This document shows positions 14,553 to 16,690 of a DNA stretch of 16,690 nucleotides, in pieces; position 1 is the first letter of the stretch, and the number at the start of each line of letters is the position of its first letter. This stretch comes from an uncultured Clostridia bacterium (GTDB lineage: Bacteria > Bacillota > Clostridia > Lachnospirales > Anaerotignaceae), in the NCBI GenBank assembly GCA_937919015.1, contig CALFPN010000053.1, forward strand, positions 1 to 16,690, written 5' to 3'. Under the pieces are notes generated by a model that was given only the letters and a program-made list of their open reading frames with translations, was not told where the DNA came from and did not search any database. The translations under genes and the position numbers were made by a program.

Positions 14553-14955
14553 ATCTTTCGATTTCATTTTCCGGTTCCTGACTCAGTTCATGCCATGCTT
14601 CATGGTGACGTTTCATACACTCAAAACTTTCTTCACTAAGGATATGTTCCATGCGGCAGGCATCTTCCATGGCAGTTTCCCTGCTCACGCCAATATGCAT
14701 CAGCCAGTGGGAAATGACACAGTGCTTTTCGTAAGTATGTTCTGCCACTGCTCTACCCTTTTCTGTCAGTACAATACGACCTTTATCTTCAATCTGCACA
14801 TACCCTTCCGCTTTCAGCTTTTTCATGGCATTGGAAATGCTGGGTTTGGAGAAGCCCAATTCTGTTGCCACATCAACGGAACGCACAAAACCAGTCTTCT
14901 GGTCCAGTACATAAATGGTTTCCAGATAGTTTTCCATGGATTCCTGTATTTTCAT
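14551..14955 (-). CDS. DtxR/MntR-family metal-dependent transcriptional regulator
   Basis: A metal-responsive repressor of 134 residues without the SH3-like third domain of DtxR, so MntR-sized. The N-terminal winged helix covers 1-70 (recognition helix around FSKPSISNAMKKLKAEG). Metal ligands, aligned from memory, are N9 (D8 in MntR, M10 in DtxR), E12, H78, C100, E103 and H104. The block EDACRMEHILS copies the DtxR/IdeR Cys-x-x-Glu-His, pointing to Fe(II) rather than Mn(II). Natural targets would be iron genes such as feoAB at 567-2682, but I see no clear palindromic box there. The ATG at 14955 follows AAGGTGG. It is a single-gene transcript with its own promoter and terminator. Confidence 0.92.
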   Translation of the reverse strand: MKIQESMENYLETIYVLDQKTGFVRSVDVATELGFSKPSISNAMKKLKAEGYVQIEDKGRIVLTEKGRAVAEHTYEKHCVISHWLMHIGVSRETAMEDACRMEHILSEESFECMKRHHEAWHELSQEPENEIER

Positions 14956-14985
14956 CGGCCCACCTTACCTTTCCTAATTGCTTCT

Positions 14986-15014
14986 ATGGTATCAAAAAAA
15001 CACCTGTTTGACAA
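14986..15014 (-). promoter_or_regulatory. Sigma-A promoter of the metal regulator
   Basis: Minus strand TTGTCA (complement of 15009-15014) and TACCAT (complement of 14986-14991) have exactly 17 bases between them. A TTAGG half-site at 14973-14977 on the same strand recalls DtxR boxes but has no clear partner. Confidence 0.75.
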
Positions 15015-15085
15015 CGGTTTTCTCTTTTGCCCCCGCTCCTCCGCAGACTCTTTTCAAAATTCTATCAGAATGTCTAAATTTTTTA

Positions 15086-15114
15086 TTGAAATTTTATTCA
15101 AATTATTGTATGAT
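15086..15114 (+). promoter_or_regulatory. Sigma-A promoter of a very short transcription unit
   Basis: TTGAAA (15086-15091) and TATGAT (15109-15114) are 17 bases apart, a near-consensus promoter. Start expected near 15121. The next gene on this strand begins almost 400 bases later, and a terminator lies only 20-50 bases downstream. Confidence 0.75.
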
Positions 15115-15120
15115 GTTTGT

Positions 15121-15175
15121 AAGAATAAACAATAACAGAGAGGCATCAAACACGTTGTTGTTTCGATGCCTTTTC
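15121..15175 (+). ncRNA. Candidate short RNA ending in a terminator hairpin
   Basis: From the expected start to the T-run the transcript would be about 55 nt. It ends in a hairpin with an AGGCATC/GATGCCT stem (15141-15147 with 15165-15171), extended inside by AAAC/GTTT, followed by TTTT. No credible ORF fits. It could be a small RNA, a terminated leader for genes further right, or promoter noise. The promoter and terminator are clear, but the role is unknown. Confidence 0.45.
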
Positions 15176-15327
15176 TGTCATAACAATTGCTTGCTTCTGT
15201 AGTTTGAGGTTTTTCTCCTAACTTCAAACTATTTTGAATCAAACTTTTCATCTCTTCTTGTCGTTGCTTCCCAAGCGCAATCGAACGCCCCCTAACAGTT
15301 CCTTTGCGTGGCAATGACAACCCTTAC
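15176..15327. other. Gene-free stretch between two terminators
   Basis: No recognised gene or RNA family. AGTTTGA and TCAAACT around 15200-15230 form a loose inverted repeat, and TCAAACT recurs. An 88-codon frame on the minus strand starts with TTG, crosses the short-RNA promoter and hairpin, and has no good ribosome site, so I do not call it. Together with 14956-15085 and 15371-15504 this gap holds only the regulatory sites listed. Confidence 0.5.
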
Positions 15328-15367
15328 ACGGCGTCTTCTCCCCCAAGAAGACGCCGTTCCCCTTTTT
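15328..15367 (+). terminator. Terminator with 12-bp stem
   Basis: ACGGCGTCTTCT (15328-15339) pairs perfectly with 15346-15357 over a 6-base loop, followed by TCCCC and then five T. The delayed T-run makes it somewhat weak. It points rightward, though no gene lies directly upstream on this strand. It may catch read-through from the 15121 unit. Confidence 0.65.
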
Positions 15368-15431
15368 CTCAAAAAAATACAAAAATAAAAAATATTTCAT
15401 TTCATGCATGTTTCACTGCACGAAATTAACC

Positions 15432-15460
15432 TTCCCCTTCTTTTCCCCTTGTAGTATCAT
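15432..15460 (+). promoter_or_regulatory. Possible promoter of the KBL-like gene
   Basis: TATCAT at 15455-15460 is a fair -10 box. The -35 at 17-base spacing (TTCCCC) is poor. Its position 45 bases before the start codon is the main support. Confidence 0.35.
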
Positions 15461-15504
15461 AAAGGATAGCAAAAACGATATCAAAACAGAAAGAAGGTAA
15501 TCTT

Positions 15505-16617
15505 ATGTATAGAACATTATCCTCCCCTCAGGGCGGCCGCATCATTCTGGACGGCAGAGAAGTCATCAACATGGCTTCCAACAACTATCTTGGTCTGGCA
15601 AACCATCCTGACGTGGTGGCGGCAGCAAAGGACGCTATCGACAAATACGGCGTAGCCACAACAGCCAGCAGAAATATCTGCGGCAATTATCCCGTGCATG
15701 ATGAGCTGGAAGAAAAACTGGCAAAATTCAAAAATGTTGAGGCTGTTCTGGTGTTCAACTGCGGCGTTTCTGCCAACTCCGGTCTGATCCCCCAGCTGGT
15801 GGGCAAAGGCGACTTCATTTATAGCGATGAACTGAACCATGGCTCCATCATTGACGGATGCCGTCTGTCCGGCGCAAAAATCAAGGTGTTCCGCCACATG
15901 GATATGGCTCATCTGGAAGAACTGCTGAAAGAACCTGTAGAAGGCAAAAAACTGATTATTACAGACGGTGTATTCAGCATGGATGGTGATTTGGCTCCTC
16001 TGCCTGAAATGGCAGATCTGGCTGAAAAATACGGCGCAGAACTGGTGGTAGACGATGCCCACGGCGATGGTGTCATGGGCCCCGGCGGCAGAGGTACCGT
16101 TGACTACTTCGGCCTGAGAGACCGCATCCGAATTGAAACCGGCTCTCTGTCCAAAGCCTTCGGCTCCGCGGGCGGCTTTGTGGCAGGCCCCAAAGATTTT
16201 ATCGAAGCATTGAGACCCAAAGCAAGAAGCTTCATCTTTACTGCTTCTCCCATGGCTCCCTGCCTGACAGCCGCTGCGGCAAAGGCTGTGGATCTGGTTC
16301 TGGAAAATACGGAACTGGTAGATAAACTTTGGGATAACCGTAACTATTTCGCAGAAAGACTGGAAAAACTGGGCCTGAATATCGGCACATCCGTTACCCC
16401 CGTCATTCCCATTATCGTGGGCGATGCGGAAAAAGCCCAGGAGCTGAGCAAAATGATGTATGAAAGAGGCGTTTACGCACAGGCACTGCAGTTCCCTATG
16501 GTGCCCAGAGGCACTGCCCGCCTGCGTACCATCATTTCCGCAGACCACACCAAAGAAGATCTGGATAAAGTTCTGGCGGCAGTGGAAGAATGTGCGAAAG
16601 AATTGGGCCTGATCTAA
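15505..16617 (+). CDS. KBL/BioF-like PLP-dependent alpha-oxoamine synthase
   Basis: A class II aminotransferase-fold enzyme of 370 residues that joins an amino acid to an acyl-CoA (or acyl-ACP) with loss of CO2 or the reverse, as in glycine C-acetyltransferase and 8-amino-7-oxononanoate synthase. Motifs: SNNYLGLANHPDV at 25-37, ELNHGSIIDGCRLSGA at 109-124, TDGVFSMDGD at 153-162, VVDDAHGDGVMG at 181-192 and the PLP lysine K217 in TGSLSKAFGSAGG. It matches the KBL-related putative acyltransferase group better than proven BioF. It lacks roughly 20 N-terminal residues found in typical members, and an upstream in-frame stop near 15460 shows they are not encoded here. AGAAGG stands about 7 bases before ATG. 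No tdh or biotin gene is adjacent, so the substrate is open. Confidence 0.92.
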   Translation: MYRTLSSPQGGRIILDGREVINMASNNYLGLANHPDVVAAAKDAIDKYGVATTASRNICGNYPVHDELEEKLAKFKNVEAVLVFNCGVSANSGLIPQLVGKGDFIYSDELNHGSIIDGCRLSGAKIKVFRHMDMAHLEELLKEPVEGKKLIITDGVFSMDGDLAPLPEMADLAEKYGAELVVDDAHGDGVMGPGGRGTVDYFGLRDRIRIETGSLSKAFGSAGGFVAGPKDFIEALRPKARSFIFTASPMAPCLTAAAAKAVDLVLENTELVDKLWDNRNYFAERLEKLGLNIGTSVTPVIPIIVGDAEKAQELSKMMYERGVYAQALQFPMVPRGTARLRTIISADHTKEDLDKVLAAVEECAKELGLI

Positions 16618-16661
16618 CACAAGGAAAATATCAGACCGGAAACCGCTCGGTTTGCTACATA

Positions 16662-16690
16662 CAAAAAAGACACAAACGAAATCGTTTGTG
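16662..16690. terminator. Terminator hairpin cut by the window end
   Basis: A perfect inverted repeat, CACAAACGA-AA-TCGTTTGTG, occupies the last 20 bases and is preceded by an A-run (16663-16668). A matching T-run just beyond the edge would make it a two-way terminator for the KBL-like gene. Confidence 0.7.

Noticed and set aside
15260..15300. A TTCGATT-containing segment on the minus strand resembling a tRNA T-loop
   Set aside because: The flanking bases do not form a T-stem, and no acceptor, D or anticodon arm can be found.
15054..15320. An 88-codon minus-strand frame in the gene-poor gap
   Set aside because: It starts with TTG without a good ribosome site and crosses a clear plus-strand promoter and terminator. 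The second half is low in protein-like features.
15517..16620. A 367-codon minus-strand frame opposite the KBL-like gene
   Set aside because: Shadow of a highly conserved gene, with a composition unlike a protein.

Overview
The window looks like chromosomal DNA of an anaerobic, low-to-mid-GC Gram-positive bacterium of the class Clostridia (Bacillota), possibly a Lachnospirales-type gut or environmental anaerobe. The signs are a SAM-I riboswitch ahead of metK, strong purine-rich Shine-Dalgarno sites, sigma-A-like promoters, short rho-independent terminators, an EFR1-type flavodoxin/ferredoxin, an Asr-like small siroheme sulfite reductase and a PdaC-type peptidoglycan deacetylase. The genus is inference only. 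I see no tRNA, rRNA, CRISPR array, insertion sequence or phage gene.

Layout. 1-146: 3' end of an unrecognised + strand gene, closed by a two-way terminator. 227-2682 (minus): feoA-feoB ferrous iron uptake, followed by a small Nif11-like gene. 2823-4263 (minus): metK with its own promoter, SAM-I riboswitch and terminators. 4358-9803 (minus): a tightly packed operon in the order precorrin-2 dehydrogenase/ferrochelatase, hemC, cobA-hemD fusion, hemB, deoxyinosine-type DNA glycosylase, DUF89 phosphatase. Its genes overlap by 4-8 bases or sit 4 bases apart. 9862-10869 (minus): a single-gene siroheme [4Fe-4S] sulfite (or nitrite) reductase. 10927-12117 (minus): an HD-domain hydrolase and an AlkD-like DNA glycosylase. 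12220-14543 (plus): an EFR1 flavodoxin/ferredoxin overlapping a lipoprotein polysaccharide deacetylase. 14551-15014 (minus): a DtxR/MntR-family metal regulator. 15015-15504: a gene-poor gap with a very short promoter-terminator unit. 15505-16617 (plus): a KBL/BioF-like PLP acyltransferase, followed by a hairpin cut by the window end.

How it fits together. The central block makes siroheme from 5-aminolevulinate (HemB, HemC, HemD, CobA, Sir) next to the enzyme that needs it. The genes that make aminolevulinate (hemA, hemL) are not here. FeoAB would supply iron for siroheme and the many Fe-S clusters, SAM from MetK is the methyl donor for CobA, and the EFR1 protein is a plausible electron carrier. 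Two DNA base-excision glycosylases flank the reductase, one of them inside the siroheme operon. That suggests, as inference, a link between sulfite/nitrite chemistry and repair of damaged bases. I found no wholly new multi-gene defence or mobile system. The most unusual items are the siroheme/DNA-repair/DUF89 operon, the Nif11-like protein behind feoB, the stand-alone reductase with atypical cysteine spacing, and the roughly 55-nt transcription unit near 15086-15175.
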